Source of the DNA: a virus
Direction: 5' to 3' (one strand)
Length of the DNA stretch: 31,740 nucleotides
IMG/VR virus record: IMGVR_UViG_3300032892_000005
Span: 1-31,740 of that record
The notes under the pieces: generated by a model
Told to the model about the DNA's origin: nothing
The model's input: the letters and a program-made list of their open reading frames with translations, nothing else
The model's database searches: none
Part shown: one piece after another, positions 8,637-16,424 of the stretch
Position numbering within the stretch: the stretch's first letter is position 1
Layout: each line of letters starts with the position of its first letter
Program-made: the position numbers and the translations under genes

Positions 8637-9314
8637 TTACGGCACCTTCACGTTTTGTGACCCGGCACCGACGGCGATGGTATCGGTGGTGAGCGGCTGC
8701 ATGGCGGGGGATACCGTCACCGAGGCGGGCGAGATCGCGAACGGCCCCGCCGTGCCGACGATCTTGTGAAAGTGCCCGGCGGTGACGCTACCCTCCTTCG
8801 CGACCGGGGTCGAGCCGCCGTTGAAGATGGCGTCCTCGGTTGTGATCTTGATCTGCATGCCCTCATCCGCACCAACCGTCATCCCGTCCGAGGCTTGCCC
8901 CTGCCACGCGTGCGCAAAATCTCGGAGGCCCGGTATCGCAATGGCGTCGGACATTGCGTGCTGGCGCGGGTCGATGGGGTCAACCTCGCCGCCGCTTGCG
9001 AGCCAGACGTCGAGTGAACGGTCGGCGAAGACGAGCAAGACGGTATCCCCGGCCGCGACCGGGAACGTGATCCGCATCCCGCCCGCGCCGGGCCAGACGA
9101 TGGGTACGTTCGTGACCACCGGGAACGAGATCGGTGTCAGGGTTCCGTCGCCGAGGTCGACGTTGTCCTTCGTGAGCGGCTGCGCGTCGATGAGCCCCTG
9201 GGTGAGGTCGACGCGTTCGACGCGCGCCGGGAGCGCGACGTGGAGATCCGCGAGCGCCTCCTGATTGGCGCGGCGGATTACGGATGCCAGGGTGGGAACG
9301 AGCGGCTCGGCCAC
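8637..9314 (-). CDS. baseplate spike protein, gp138/gpV-like
   Basis: A 225-residue protein with the features of the gp138 N-terminal (OB-fold) family: an N-terminal helix followed by LPARVERVDLTQGLIDAQPL, then FPVVTNVPIVWPGAGGMRI and FPVAAGDTVLLVFADRSLD, then GEVDPIDPRQHAMSDAIAIP (each a separate motif). These proteins form the membrane-piercing spike at the tip of the tail tube. The C-terminal 70 residues (TAGHFHKIVGTAGPF and following) hold a short beta segment with an HxH-like pair (HFH), as in metal-binding spike tips; metal binding here is a guess. Start is the GTG at 9312-9314, after an exact leader motif; an ATG three bases earlier is in another frame. Confidence 0.88.
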   Translation of the reverse strand: MAEPLVPTLASVIRRANQEALADLHVALPARVERVDLTQGLIDAQPLTKDNVDLGDGTLTPISFPVVTNVPIVWPGAGGMRITFPVAAGDTVLLVFADRSLDVWLASGGEVDPIDPRQHAMSDAIAIPGLRDFAHAWQGQASDGMTVGADEGMQIKITTEDAIFNGGSTPVAKEGSVTAGHFHKIVGTAGPFAISPASVTVSPAMQPLTTDTIAVGAGSQNVKVP

Positions 9315-9317
9315 CCA

Positions 9318-9330
9318 TCCTACCTATCGC
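9318..9330 (-). promoter_or_regulatory. recurring leader motif before the spike gene
   Basis: Exact GCGATAGGTAGGA on the minus strand, 3 bases before the GTG at 9314. It lies in the 31-bp gap after the small gene at 9346-9588. Confidence 0.6.
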
Positions 9331-9345
9331 GTCCCGCCCGGGTGG

Positions 9346-9588
9346 CTACAGGCCCCGGGACCTCTTGAAGGCCGCGAACCACGCCTCGCGCTCGGCATCG
9401 CGCTTGGGGTCCGGTTCGTACTCGAGCGGCTCCCCGCAGTCGAAAACAAAGAGGCCGGGCAGGGTCACCTCGTGTTCGTCCTTCTCATACCCGAGCGCGA
9501 GGCCGAGCGGGTGGAGGATCTCGCGGTTGATCTTGTAAATGAGCCCCGCCTCATGGAGTAGCTTTGCCCCGTTCGGCACCCGTTGCAT
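9346..9588 (-). CDS. small phage protein with LHPLGLAL motif
   Basis: An 80-residue protein between hub and spike genes. It contains LHEAGLIYKINREILHPLGL, a motif I have seen in small uncharacterised phage proteins (possibly the DUF7415 group), followed by an acidic segment and a Trp/Arg-rich C-terminus. No Cys pair or membrane segment is visible. The ATG at 9586-9588 is chosen because a GATAGGAGC ribosome-binding site sits just upstream and because the longer frame upstream runs over the end of the hub gene. Function unknown; its place in the baseplate operon does not prove it is structural. Confidence 0.75.
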   Translation of the reverse strand: MQRVPNGAKLLHEAGLIYKINREILHPLGLALGYEKDEHEVTLPGLFVFDCGEPLEYEPDPKRDAEREAWFAAFKRSRGL

Positions 9589-9610
9589 TCCCGCTCCTAT
9601 CGCGCACGCA

Positions 9611-10468
9611 TCACCACGGCAGCATGTCCACTTCCGAGTACCAGTCCCCGCCGTCGAGCTGCCCGGAATGGACCACGCGCTCGCAGCGATAGTTCCCGGA
9701 GACCGAAACCGATTGCAGGATGATGGCGCGGCCGGGGCGGATCGTCGGGTCAAGCAGGCAGCGCACCCGGAGGTAGCTCGGCTTACCCTCCTTTTGGGGT
9801 TTCCCGTGGTCGGGCGAGCCGATCATTCCCGTTGCGGCAGAGATGACGCGGGCGCCCTCTTTCAGGACCATCCCCGCCGCCATGAGTTGCAGCGCGCCGT
9901 CTTGGATCGACCAATCGATCTGGGCCGCCTTGGTCACGCGGTCGAGCTCCCGAACCGTGCGGCCGTGTGCGGCGTAGCCTTGCCGGTAGGTGGAGATGGC
10001 CGGCGTGATCGCTTCGCGGCGAAGCTGGTTCACGGCGTTAGTGGCCGAGAGCCCGAGATCGGCCGCGAGGACCTCGAGGACCGTCTCGAGCCGCGTGCCC
10101 GCCTTCCACGAGTGGGCGCTGTGACAAGACTGGTAATTGTACTCGCCGTCACCGCCGCATATCCGCGTCACCCAGTCGGCGCCGTCCTTCGTGTGGTCGA
10201 TCGTGCGCGCGGTGCCCATCCATACGAGCTTCGTGTCGCCCGTATACCCGGCGTAAAGTACCACGACCGACTTCGGGGCGTTCGGGTGCTGCGTCACGTC
10301 GACGGCCCCGATGAGGTTCCGCGACGCGTCCGAGAGATTGTACGCCTCGATCTCCGTCTTGTTCGGTTCCGAGTCGAGCCCCTTCGTCACGTGGAACCGA
10401 AAGTGCAGCCCCTTGAAAGCGGTGCCGCCGATCTGCACCCACCCGTCGCGTAGCCATTGCCGGCTCAT
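9611..10468 (-). CDS. baseplate hub protein
   Basis: A 285-residue protein with the order expected for the central hub (gp44/gpD-like; Pam3 hub type): an N-terminal beta domain (HFRFHVTKGLDSEPNKTEIE, AYNLSDASRN), a middle LVWMGTARTIDHTKDGADWV region and a C-terminal domain (WSIQDGALQL, YLRVRCLLDPTIRPGRAIIL, GQLDGGDWYSEVDML). The motif VSGNYRCERVVHSGQLDGGD is typical of such hubs. It would sit between the tube and the spike. The ATG at 10466-10468 overlaps the stop of the plug gene in an ATGA, so the two are translationally coupled. No lysozyme motif is seen, so it is not a gp5-type hub-lysozyme. Confidence 0.82.
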   Translation of the reverse strand: MSRQWLRDGWVQIGGTAFKGLHFRFHVTKGLDSEPNKTEIEAYNLSDASRNLIGAVDVTQHPNAPKSVVVLYAGYTGDTKLVWMGTARTIDHTKDGADWVTRICGGDGEYNYQSCHSAHSWKAGTRLETVLEVLAADLGLSATNAVNQLRREAITPAISTYRQGYAAHGRTVRELDRVTKAAQIDWSIQDGALQLMAAGMVLKEGARVISAATGMIGSPDHGKPQKEGKPSYLRVRCLLDPTIRPGRAIILQSVSVSGNYRCERVVHSGQLDGGDWYSEVDMLPW

Positions 10469-10791
10469 GGCCCGGTCGATTCCACATAGGTGAGGAGCAC
10501 TCGGCCGCCGAGGTCATCGTACCCGGCGTCGAGGTTTTGCCCCGACGTGTCGACGGCGAAGATGAACCCGGGCGGCAAGGCGGGATCGACGCCGCGTCCG
10601 AGCAGGTTCGCGCCGAGCACCACCTTGCGCCCGGCGACGAGCATGTTTTCGCTGCCGTCGTAGCACGATAGGAACCAATACCCGACGCGGAAATTGAAGT
10701 AGAGCTCGATGCGGTACCAGGCGTTCTCCAGCTGCACCTGGAAATCGTAGGACGCCGAGCTGTTATCGACCGGAAGTATGAGCGTCGCCAT
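10465..10791 (-). CDS. baseplate plug protein
   Basis: A 108-residue protein resembling the small plug protein that sits inside the hub ring in Pam3-like simple baseplates. Visible are the N-terminal FQVQLENAWYRIELYFNFR and WFLSCYDGSE, then AGRKVVLGANLLGRG and LGGRVLLTYVESTG, which is the family's usual beta-rich plan. It lies between the Dit-like gene (2 bp gap before its ATG at 10789-10791) and the hub gene, the order found in other phages with this module. It is short and compact, with no catalytic site. Confidence 0.8.
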   Translation of the reverse strand: MATLILPVDNSSASYDFQVQLENAWYRIELYFNFRVGYWFLSCYDGSENMLVAGRKVVLGANLLGRGVDPALPPGFIFAVDTSGQNLDAGYDDLGGRVLLTYVESTGP

Positions 10792-10794
10792 GGC

Positions 10795-11502
10795 TCATCC
10801 CGCGGACACGGGCGCGGCGGGCTCAACCGGCGGTACCGGTTTCGGGGCGAAGATGCCTTTGACGAGCTCGGTGGCCCAGTTTCTAATCGAGACGACAATC
10901 GAACGCTTTGGGTCGGGCGGCGTGGCGGTGATCGTCCCTTGCAGCCCCTTGCTCTTTTTCCCGGTCTTGCCGTTCTTCACGTTGGGTATGGCGGCGGTCT
11001 GGCTATCGACGATCGTCACCTGCTTTAGCGCGGCGGTGAACCGCACCGCGTCACCCGTGTCGGCCGCGCGCGGGAATTCGAGCGATTCGATCACCATGTC
11101 CGGGTACACATCCGTCCAGACGTTGGTCTGCCCGGCGGGCGCGATCCCAGTCGTGACGTCGATCGTCGTGCGGCTCGAGAACATCAGCCGCAATTGGTCG
11201 ATGGCGGTTCGCGATCGGGTCGGATCGGGCTCCGTCCCCACCCGCGCATCGATCGTGATGAGCGGGTCGTCGAAGTAGTCCTGCGCGTAACTGCTATCGC
11301 CCGCCGGCAGCGGCGTCTCGGTCACGACGCCCTCGAGGCGCACCGCGAGGGGGCGCAGGAGCACGTTGTCGGAAACGACCCCGCCCGATTCGATCGGGTG
11401 CTCGGTCACCTGCGCGGTGTTGGTTTCCCCGAACGTCACCGCGGCATCGAGCACCAGGGTGACGACGGCCGCACCGTTAGTCCAAGCGATCTGCGTGCTC
11501 AT
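10795..11502 (-). CDS. Dit-like tail/baseplate protein
   Basis: A 235-residue protein. The segment about 18-65 (VTFGETNTAQVTEHPIESGG, then LRPLAVRLEGVVTETPL) is the pattern of the Dit-like N-terminal domain found after tape-measure genes. In the middle are TAIDQLRLMFSSRTTIDVTT and VIESLEFPRAADTGDAVRFT, also usual for this family. The C-terminal 40 residues are Pro/Ala-rich. It would connect the end of the tail tube with the baseplate hub. The ATG at 11500-11502 overlaps the tape-measure stop codon in ATGA. Confidence 0.82.
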   Translation of the reverse strand: MSTQIAWTNGAAVVTLVLDAAVTFGETNTAQVTEHPIESGGVVSDNVLLRPLAVRLEGVVTETPLPAGDSSYAQDYFDDPLITIDARVGTEPDPTRSRTAIDQLRLMFSSRTTIDVTTGIAPAGQTNVWTDVYPDMVIESLEFPRAADTGDAVRFTAALKQVTIVDSQTAAIPNVKNGKTGKKSKGLQGTITATPPDPKRSIVVSIRNWATELVKGIFAPKPVPPVEPAAPVSAG

Positions 11503-13202
11503 TTGACGACCGCCGCGAATGCCGCCCCTGTATCCTCGCCCTGTAGCCGCCGGATCTGGTCCAGGAAGTTGTCCGGGTCCGGGGTCACGATGTTACCGAA
11601 CGTCATGTTGATGGTCCGGTTGTCACTTGTCGTCGTCGCGACGCTGGGGGTGGGAACCACCGTGGTCGGCGGGGCGAGAAACCCGGTCAAGTGCTGGATC
11701 GCGGGCGCGGCCGGCAGACCTTCGGGGGCGCTAGCAGCAACCGCCCCCGGCGCGACTGCGGGTGCGCCGCCCTTCCCAAACTCGCGCTGCAAGGCGGCGT
11801 AGTCTCCGGCCCGCGCCAGCTCCGTGAAGCGGGCGTTTTTGGCCAGTTCCCACTGCCGCTCCATCTGCCCAGGTCCACCCGCCCCGGCTGCCTCGAACGC
11901 CTTTCCCATGGCGCCTTGGTCGGCCTTTTGCTCGGCGAAAAACTTCTCGTGCTCGCCCGCAAGCAAGTGATCGAGCTGCTCCCGCACGTCCAAAAAGTCT
12001 ACGATCGCCTTGGTCGCAACCTTGAGCCCCTTCACGAACGCGCTATCGGCAGCGTTGACCTTCAGTAGATTTTGGAATGTGCCGAGCCAGTTTCCCAGCA
12101 GTGTCTCGCGATCGCCCGTGATCCACCCGTACAGTTCCTCCATTCCCAGCACGACGAGGGCGATCCCGGCAATCACGGCAAGGCCCCACAGGAACGTCGA
12201 TGCGGCGGCCGTAACCTGCGCGGCGGTGATGGCGCGGAGCGTGGTAAGCCACGCCCCGGCCTTTGCCACGGCGCCCGCGATGGCGAGGCCGAGTTGCGAG
12301 ACGAGTACCAGCGAAAGCGCGGTCGCCGCGGCTTCCCATAGCCACGTCTGGCTGACGATCGCGCCCACCGCTTTCGTGAGCGGTTCCAGCGTGGCCTTCG
12401 CCCGCTTCCATGCCGCGATGAGCCGATCCACCCATTCGGTGACCTTCGTGCGCACGAGGTCCCGGTTTTTCTCGATCCACTCGGCGAGCGCCTTCTTTTG
12501 TTCGGCCACAACGTGGAGCAGCGGCACGCCGATCGCACGCTGCAACACCTCGAGTGACAGCGTCAGATCCATCGACGCGCGCTTGTAGTCCCGCGCGGCC
12601 TTGACGTCCTCATCCGCGAAGACCATCCCCGTCTTGTGTGCCTCTTCGCGGAGTGCTTTGAGTGCGGTTGACCCCTTGTTCAGCATCGGGAGCATTTCCG
12701 TCCCGAGTGCTCGGCCGAAGATCTTTGTTGCCAGGGCGATTTTTTCGTTACCCTCAGGCATCGCTGCGAACCGGTCGGCGAGCGCTACCAGCACCTCGTC
12801 GGCCGACGAGGCCCCGCGCTTGATGTGAACCCCCATTGCCGAAAACGCCTTGGCCGTGTCGCCGCTCCCTTTACCCGCGGCGTACATGGTGAGGTTGAGG
12901 TGCTTCAACCCCTGCTCGAACGCTTCCGCCGAAGTGCCCGAATGATGGGCGGCGAAGGCGAGCTCCTCGTAAGCCTCGCGCGTCACGCCGGTGCGCTGCG
13001 CCGCCTTGTTCGCCTCGACCGCGGCATTCGCCGTCTCGTCGACGATGTGCGCGAGCCCCTTCGCCGCTGCACCCGCCGCGAATGCGACGCCGAGTCCTAT
13101 AAGAGCGTGCTTGAGGCCGCCGAGCAGCTCATCGGCGTGCTTGAACCCGGTCTCGTCGGTCTTGAGGCCGAGGGTGGCGAAGAGCTCGCGAACGACTGCC
13201 AT
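11499..13202 (-). CDS. tail tape measure protein
   Basis: A 567-residue tape measure protein. The N-terminus (FATLGLKTDETGFKHADELL) is followed by helical repeats, a Gly/Ala-rich segment (about 35-50) and the pattern EAYEELAFAAHHSGTSAEAF, usual for TMPs of Mu-like and related phages. Two hydrophobic stretches at about 290-370 (WLWEAAATALSLVLV; FLWGLAVIAGIALVVLG) may enter the host membrane on injection. The last 80 residues hold a Pro-rich linker and a beta segment (TINMTFGNIVTPDPDNFLDQ). From the family rule of about 0.15 nm per residue, the tail would be about 85 nm; this is an estimate. It starts 2 bp after the end of the tail chaperone extension and overlaps the Dit-like gene. Confidence 0.9.
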   Translation of the reverse strand: MAVVRELFATLGLKTDETGFKHADELLGGLKHALIGLGVAFAAGAAAKGLAHIVDETANAAVEANKAAQRTGVTREAYEELAFAAHHSGTSAEAFEQGLKHLNLTMYAAGKGSGDTAKAFSAMGVHIKRGASSADEVLVALADRFAAMPEGNEKIALATKIFGRALGTEMLPMLNKGSTALKALREEAHKTGMVFADEDVKAARDYKRASMDLTLSLEVLQRAIGVPLLHVVAEQKKALAEWIEKNRDLVRTKVTEWVDRLIAAWKRAKATLEPLTKAVGAIVSQTWLWEAAATALSLVLVSQLGLAIAGAVAKAGAWLTTLRAITAAQVTAAASTFLWGLAVIAGIALVVLGMEELYGWITGDRETLLGNWLGTFQNLLKVNAADSAFVKGLKVATKAIVDFLDVREQLDHLLAGEHEKFFAEQKADQGAMGKAFEAAGAGGPGQMERQWELAKNARFTELARAGDYAALQREFGKGGAPAVAPGAVAASAPEGLPAAPAIQHLTGFLAPPTTVVPTPSVATTTSDNRTINMTFGNIVTPDPDNFLDQIRRLQGEDTGAAFAAVVK

Positions 13203-13204
13203 TT

Positions 13205-13827
13205 TTATCTAGCCTTGGCCCTTTCGAGTGCTTCCGCCTGCGCCTCGGCGACCGCGTCGAGGACGTCGTTCGCGTCGAACACGTCCGCGAGTGTCCAGGC
13301 CCGGTCGATCTCCTCTAGTGTTGCGCACCGGGCCTCGACGAGGCGCCAGACGGGCCATTCGGGGGCGAGATGGTCGAGGTCGCGGAGTGCGACGGCGCCC
13401 CCGCCCGCGCGCCGATTGCGGCGAGGGCGAACCCAAAACTTGAGTAGTTGACTTTCAGTGCTTCCCACATGAGCTCGACCGCGGCCGGAAGCCGCCCCAC
13501 GAAGTGGAGATCGAATATGGGCATCACGGGGGTAAGCCGCTCGTTTTGCCGGACCTGCACCGTCGAAAAAAGCTCCGCCATGATCGCGTCTTGATCGTCC
13601 GGGGTGAGCTCCCGGAAAAGCGAGCGAACCGCCATGCCCAGCGCCGCGGCGTCGATGTCGTCGACGCTTTGCACGCCGCCCGCGGACAAGAGCGAGATGA
13701 GCCCCGGGCCCCCCGCGCGTGCGACGCGGTTGCCCAGTTTCAAGGCCCGGCGCGGTGGCAACGGCACGACGTGATAGGTCGCGCCGTCGATCTCGACCAC
13801 CACCGGTTCCGCGCTCCGATCCGCCAT
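13205..13827 (-). CDS. extended tail assembly chaperone (probable -1 frameshift product)
   Basis: The frame that ends with TAA at 13205-13207 is open throughout the chaperone gene, but has no plausible start and reads as a shadow until about 13395. From there it gives a sensible protein with good codon use: ALRDLDHLAPEWPVW, then CATLEEIDRAWTLADVFDAN and EAQAEALERAKAR. A -1 shift out of the 13827 frame joins the two parts into about 207 residues. This is the familiar G/GT arrangement just before the tape measure gene in many tailed phages. The site is uncertain; candidates are TTTTGGG (13432-13438) and the G run at 13398-13402. Family role: the extended form bridges tube protein and tape measure during assembly. 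Confidence 0.7.
13315..13827 (-). CDS. tail assembly chaperone, short form
   Basis: A 170-residue protein, the unshifted product. The N-terminal domain (VVEIDGATYHVVPLPPRRAL) is followed by helices (ALGMAVRSLFRELTPDDQDA; VELMWEALKVNYSSFGFAL), the helical plan of phage tail assembly chaperones that lie between tube and tape-measure genes. The last 30 residues are Ser/Pro-rich (ATSTISPPNGPSGASSRPG) and look like a random read of DNA used mainly in the other frame. The ATG is at 13825-13827, 25 bp after the tube stop codon. Not part of the virion, if it acts like its relatives. Confidence 0.8.
   Translation of the reverse strand: MADRSAEPVVVEIDGATYHVVPLPPRRALKLGNRVARAGGPGLISLLSAGGVQSVDDIDAAALGMAVRSLFRELTPDDQDAIMAELFSTVQVRQNERLTPVMPIFDLHFVGRLPAAVELMWEALKVNYSSFGFALAAIGARAGAPSHSATSTISPPNGPSGASSRPGAQH
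13396..13438 (-). other. region of the probable -1 frameshift
   Basis: In this stretch the short-form frame stops looking protein-like and the -1 frame starts to. In mRNA sense, AGT-TTT-GGG lies at 13440-13432, where Phe tRNA can slip perfectly but Gly tRNA would mispair. GCG-GGG-GCG lies at 13404-13396, where Gly tRNA can re-pair with GGG. The second choice joins the two protein parts more naturally. Neither is a perfect X-XXY-YYZ heptamer. Confidence 0.45.
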
Positions 13828-13852
13828 CGCTCACCCCCGGTGTGCTGTTGCG

Positions 13853-14281
13853 CTACGTGAGGAGCAGCCCGCCCACGAACATGGTGAGGTTTCCGGTCTC
13901 GATCGTCCATACGGTGTTCGAGAGATCCTTGCCGAGCTCCGATTCCGCCATCTTTCGCACCCAGCTCTTCGCCGCAACGTGAACGGTGGTCCCGTTGAGG
14001 TCCTTCACGAACGTCGGCACGACCCCGATGCCCGATGCTTCGTCCGAGAGTGCGAGCGCGGAAAGGCCGTCGTTCGACGGCGAGCTGCGTTTCAAGGTGA
14101 TCTCGAACGTCCCCGCCTGGTTTCGCGACCGCACGCGGGTCGCCTCGCCGTCGGCGCCCACCACCACCTTGAAGGTGTCTTCCGATCGGGTCACCTTCAC
14201 AAAGGTCCCGTCGGCGTAGTCGACGATCGGCACCGGACCGACGGTGATGATGATCTGCCCCGGGTCGTGTGTCGCCAGCAT
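13853..14281 (-). CDS. tail tube protein, DUF3277-like
   Basis: A 142-residue protein between sheath and chaperone genes, the usual place of the tube. Characteristic segments are DYADGTFVKVTRSEDTFKVV, a central RNQAGTFEITLKRSSPSN, and VVPTFVKDLNGTTVHVAAKS, followed by an aromatic C-terminus (WTIETGNLTMFVGGLL). These fit the DUF3277 family, the inner tube protein of this type of contractile tail. It would polymerise as hexameric rings inside the sheath. The ATG is at 14279-14281 after a GTAGGGAGC ribosome-binding site. Confidence 0.88.
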   Translation of the reverse strand: MLATHDPGQIIITVGPVPIVDYADGTFVKVTRSEDTFKVVVGADGEATRVRSRNQAGTFEITLKRSSPSNDGLSALALSDEASGIGVVPTFVKDLNGTTVHVAAKSWVRKMAESELGKDLSNTVWTIETGNLTMFVGGLLLT

Positions 14282-14298
14282 GTGCGCTCCCTACCCGG

Positions 14299-14541
14299 TT
14301 AGCCCCGGGTCTTCGTGCGGGCGTCCTTGGGAAGCCCGAGGCTAGGATACTTCGCGTGAACGGCGCGCCGAACCTCTGCTTCCACCGCGGGGCTCGCGTG
14401 CTGCGCCGCGCGCGCGAGGGCGTTGCGCGCGTGCGCGATGTCCGGGATGGGGAACGTCCGGTTTGGCCCGGCGAAGGTCTTGTCATGCAGCCGGTTCCGC
14501 TCGTCGCTCGAGAGTTCGTCGTCGCTCTTCGGCTTTCCCAT
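14299..14541 (-). CDS. small DUF6582-like protein
   Basis: An 80-residue protein between the sheath and tube genes. It contains LHDKTFAGPNRTFPIPDIAH followed by ARNALARA and EAEVRRAVHAKYPSLG, a pattern I associate with the small DUF6582 domain often found fused to or near phage structural proteins (motif: FP, DxxHxRNALAR, YP). Function is unknown; the domain occurs in head and accessory proteins. It is basic, with no membrane segment. The ATG at 14539-14541 follows CTAGGGAGC. Its place between two tail polymer genes is unusual for this domain. Confidence 0.75.
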   Translation of the reverse strand: MGKPKSDDELSSDERNRLHDKTFAGPNRTFPIPDIAHARNALARAAQHASPAVEAEVRRAVHAKYPSLGLPKDARTKTRG

Positions 14542-14552
14542 TCGCGCGCTCC

Positions 14553-15890
14553 CTAGACCGTGACGGTCCCCTGGATCTGCACCTTGTGTATGGCCCCCGC
14601 GAGGAGCGCCGTGAAACCGACGCCGGGCATGAACCGGTTCGCGACGTCGCTTGGCGCTTGCGATGCGACGAGCGGCACCGTGACTTTGGATGACCCTTTG
14701 ACGAGCCCGCCCACGTCCTCACCGCGCTGTAGCGAGGTCAAGACCGCGGCCTGTACCAGCGTCGCACCCGCGTCGGTGTACGGGATCTTCCCGCTCGCGT
14801 TTGCGAGCAGCAGGAACACCGCGCCCTGAATGTCCTGCGTCTGCCAGTCAAGGAAGCGGATGGTGTCGATAAACTCGGCGTCGCAGACCTTCCCCTGCAT
14901 GGTGATGTTCCGCCCCGCCACGGTGTAGTAATACCCGCAGTTTTTCGACTGCATGTTGACGATCTGCGTCCCGGTGTACGTCCGCGCCGGTACGCCCGCG
15001 ATGCTTTTCAGCGCCCATGTCTCGCTTCCCGGTGTGAGCGGCAGGCAGGCGCCCAGCATGCCGGCGTCGAGAAACGCCCCGTTTGACGGATCGTACACAA
15101 CCGCGGTCCGCTTGTAGCCGAGCTGCATCGCCTGATACGCAGCGGATACCGGACCGCTCGCGATGGTCGCCTCGTAGGCCGCGGTCGTGTTGATAGCCTG
15201 CGTTTCCTGCGTTTGCGCGAGGTACTGCTTCCCGTTCGCCTCCACCCAGTGTGCGGTCGCGAGGAGCTCGGCGGTGCTATTCCACGGGTTCACGACCGAG
15301 TACCAATCGGGCGATTCGAGCGCGATGGCATCGAGGTCGGTCGCGATGCCCGGATCGGCGTGGTCCTGCACGATCGACAGATAGTTCACGTTGCCAACCT
15401 GCACCGATTGCCAGGCGCCGGGGGCGGCGGTGAGGGTGAGGGCGTTCGTGCCGGCCGCGGTGAGGCCGTGCGTGCCCGTTGCGGCATTCACAACGGCAAT
15501 GAGGCCCGCCACGATCTGGGCCGCGGTCGGGCTCGTGTCGACCGTGTCCGTGAATGTGTAATCGATTCCGCCGATGGTGAGCACGTACGGGACGTTTTCG
15601 AGCGTGACGAGCGGTGTTACCGTCCAGTGCTGCGTGGGCGGCAGCGCGCAGCGGCCAACGCCCACCTGGGTGGGGGCCGGATCCTGGCCGAAAATTGCCG
15701 CCGCCGCCGCGTACTCGGGCGTCCCGGCCGGGAAATCGCTTGCCAGCGCGGTATCGCTTGCGTAGTACCGCACCCGCTCCGGGTATGACTTGGAATACCC
15801 GCCGAGAATGAGCGGCGTGCCGAAGCCCGCCAAGGTGAGACCGCCCGTCACGGCCGTGATCTGGACCTGCACGATATCCGCGAGCGGCAT
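14553..15890 (-). CDS. tail sheath protein, DUF3383-like
   Basis: A 445-residue protein that matches the plan of DUF3383-type sheath proteins: N-terminal VQITAVTGGLTLAGFGTPLI and YPERVRYYASDTALASDFPA, an inserted beta domain (about 85-190), the region TIASGPVSAAYQAMQLGYKR followed by TAVVYDPSNGAFLDAGMLG, and a C-terminal part with GKVCDAEFIDTIRFLDWQTQ and ANRFMPGVGFTALLAGAIH. The C-terminus probably forms the tube-contacting domain. The sheath contracts to drive the tube into the host. The ATG is at 15888-15890, just after the terminator-like gene's stop codon (15894). Confidence 0.9.
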   Translation of the reverse strand: MPLADIVQVQITAVTGGLTLAGFGTPLILGGYSKSYPERVRYYASDTALASDFPAGTPEYAAAAAIFGQDPAPTQVGVGRCALPPTQHWTVTPLVTLENVPYVLTIGGIDYTFTDTVDTSPTAAQIVAGLIAVVNAATGTHGLTAAGTNALTLTAAPGAWQSVQVGNVNYLSIVQDHADPGIATDLDAIALESPDWYSVVNPWNSTAELLATAHWVEANGKQYLAQTQETQAINTTAAYEATIASGPVSAAYQAMQLGYKRTAVVYDPSNGAFLDAGMLGACLPLTPGSETWALKSIAGVPARTYTGTQIVNMQSKNCGYYYTVAGRNITMQGKVCDAEFIDTIRFLDWQTQDIQGAVFLLLANASGKIPYTDAGATLVQAAVLTSLQRGEDVGGLVKGSSKVTVPLVASQAPSDVANRFMPGVGFTALLAGAIHKVQIQGTVTV

Positions 15891-15893
15891 GCG

Positions 15894-16424
15894 CTACCTC
15901 ACGTTGTTCACGACGCCCACCGTGGCCACGTAGCCCGATCGCTCGGTGGCGTCCTCGGCGATTCCAAAAATGACATCCAGCGCGGCGCGCCCTTGCCAGG
16001 TGGTATCGAGCAGCGCCGACAGATCCTGAATATCACCGGGCGCCTGAACGGCGAGCCCGGCCGCCCGGAGCGCGAAAAGCACGGTATCGAGGCCGAGCGA
16101 TGTCCGGACCTGACTCATGAGGGCGCGCGCCGACCCGGCCCCAAACGGCGACGCGGTGTAGACCTGCACCGAGCACGTCACCTCGCAATCGAACACGGCC
16201 TGGAAGGCGATCTCTTGGCCGGTCGGTTGCGCCGGATCGTAGCTCTGGTAGACCCGCGGCCACGGCGCGCCCCCGGTGCGCGGGCCCGAAAGACGGACCG
16301 TCGCGTAGGGCATCGGCGGCTGCGGCGCCGTCTGCTGCGCCATGAGCACGGCGCCGGCAAGGCCGGACCCGGTCTCGACCCATGCGACGAGCGCGGCTTC
16401 CACGGTGGGCCAGGCGATGGGCAT
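15894..16424 (-). CDS. tail terminator-like neck protein
   Basis: A 176-residue protein directly upstream of the sheath gene. It starts with a helix (WPTVEAALVAWVETGSGLAG), then has PYATVRLSGPRTGGAP, a beta middle (FDCEVTCSVQVYTASPFGAG), RALMSQVRTSLGLDTVLFAL and a C-terminal ALDVIFGIAEDATERSGYVA. This resembles the neck/terminator group (LIC_12616-like, gp12-like) that caps the tube and sheath. I chose the ATG at 16422-16424 because it overlaps the stop of the preceding gene in TGATG; the longer frame upstream is inside that gene. Medium certainty on function, high on being a gene. Confidence 0.75.
   Translation of the reverse strand: MPIAWPTVEAALVAWVETGSGLAGAVLMAQQTAPQPPMPYATVRLSGPRTGGAPWPRVYQSYDPAQPTGQEIAFQAVFDCEVTCSVQVYTASPFGAGSARALMSQVRTSLGLDTVLFALRAAGLAVQAPGDIQDLSALLDTTWQGRAALDVIFGIAEDATERSGYVATVGVVNNVR

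Noticed and set aside
9539-10453. Plus-strand frame of 304 codons opposite the hub gene
   Set aside because: Arg- and His-rich shadow typical of high-GC antisense frames; the hub protein on the other strand has recognisable motifs.
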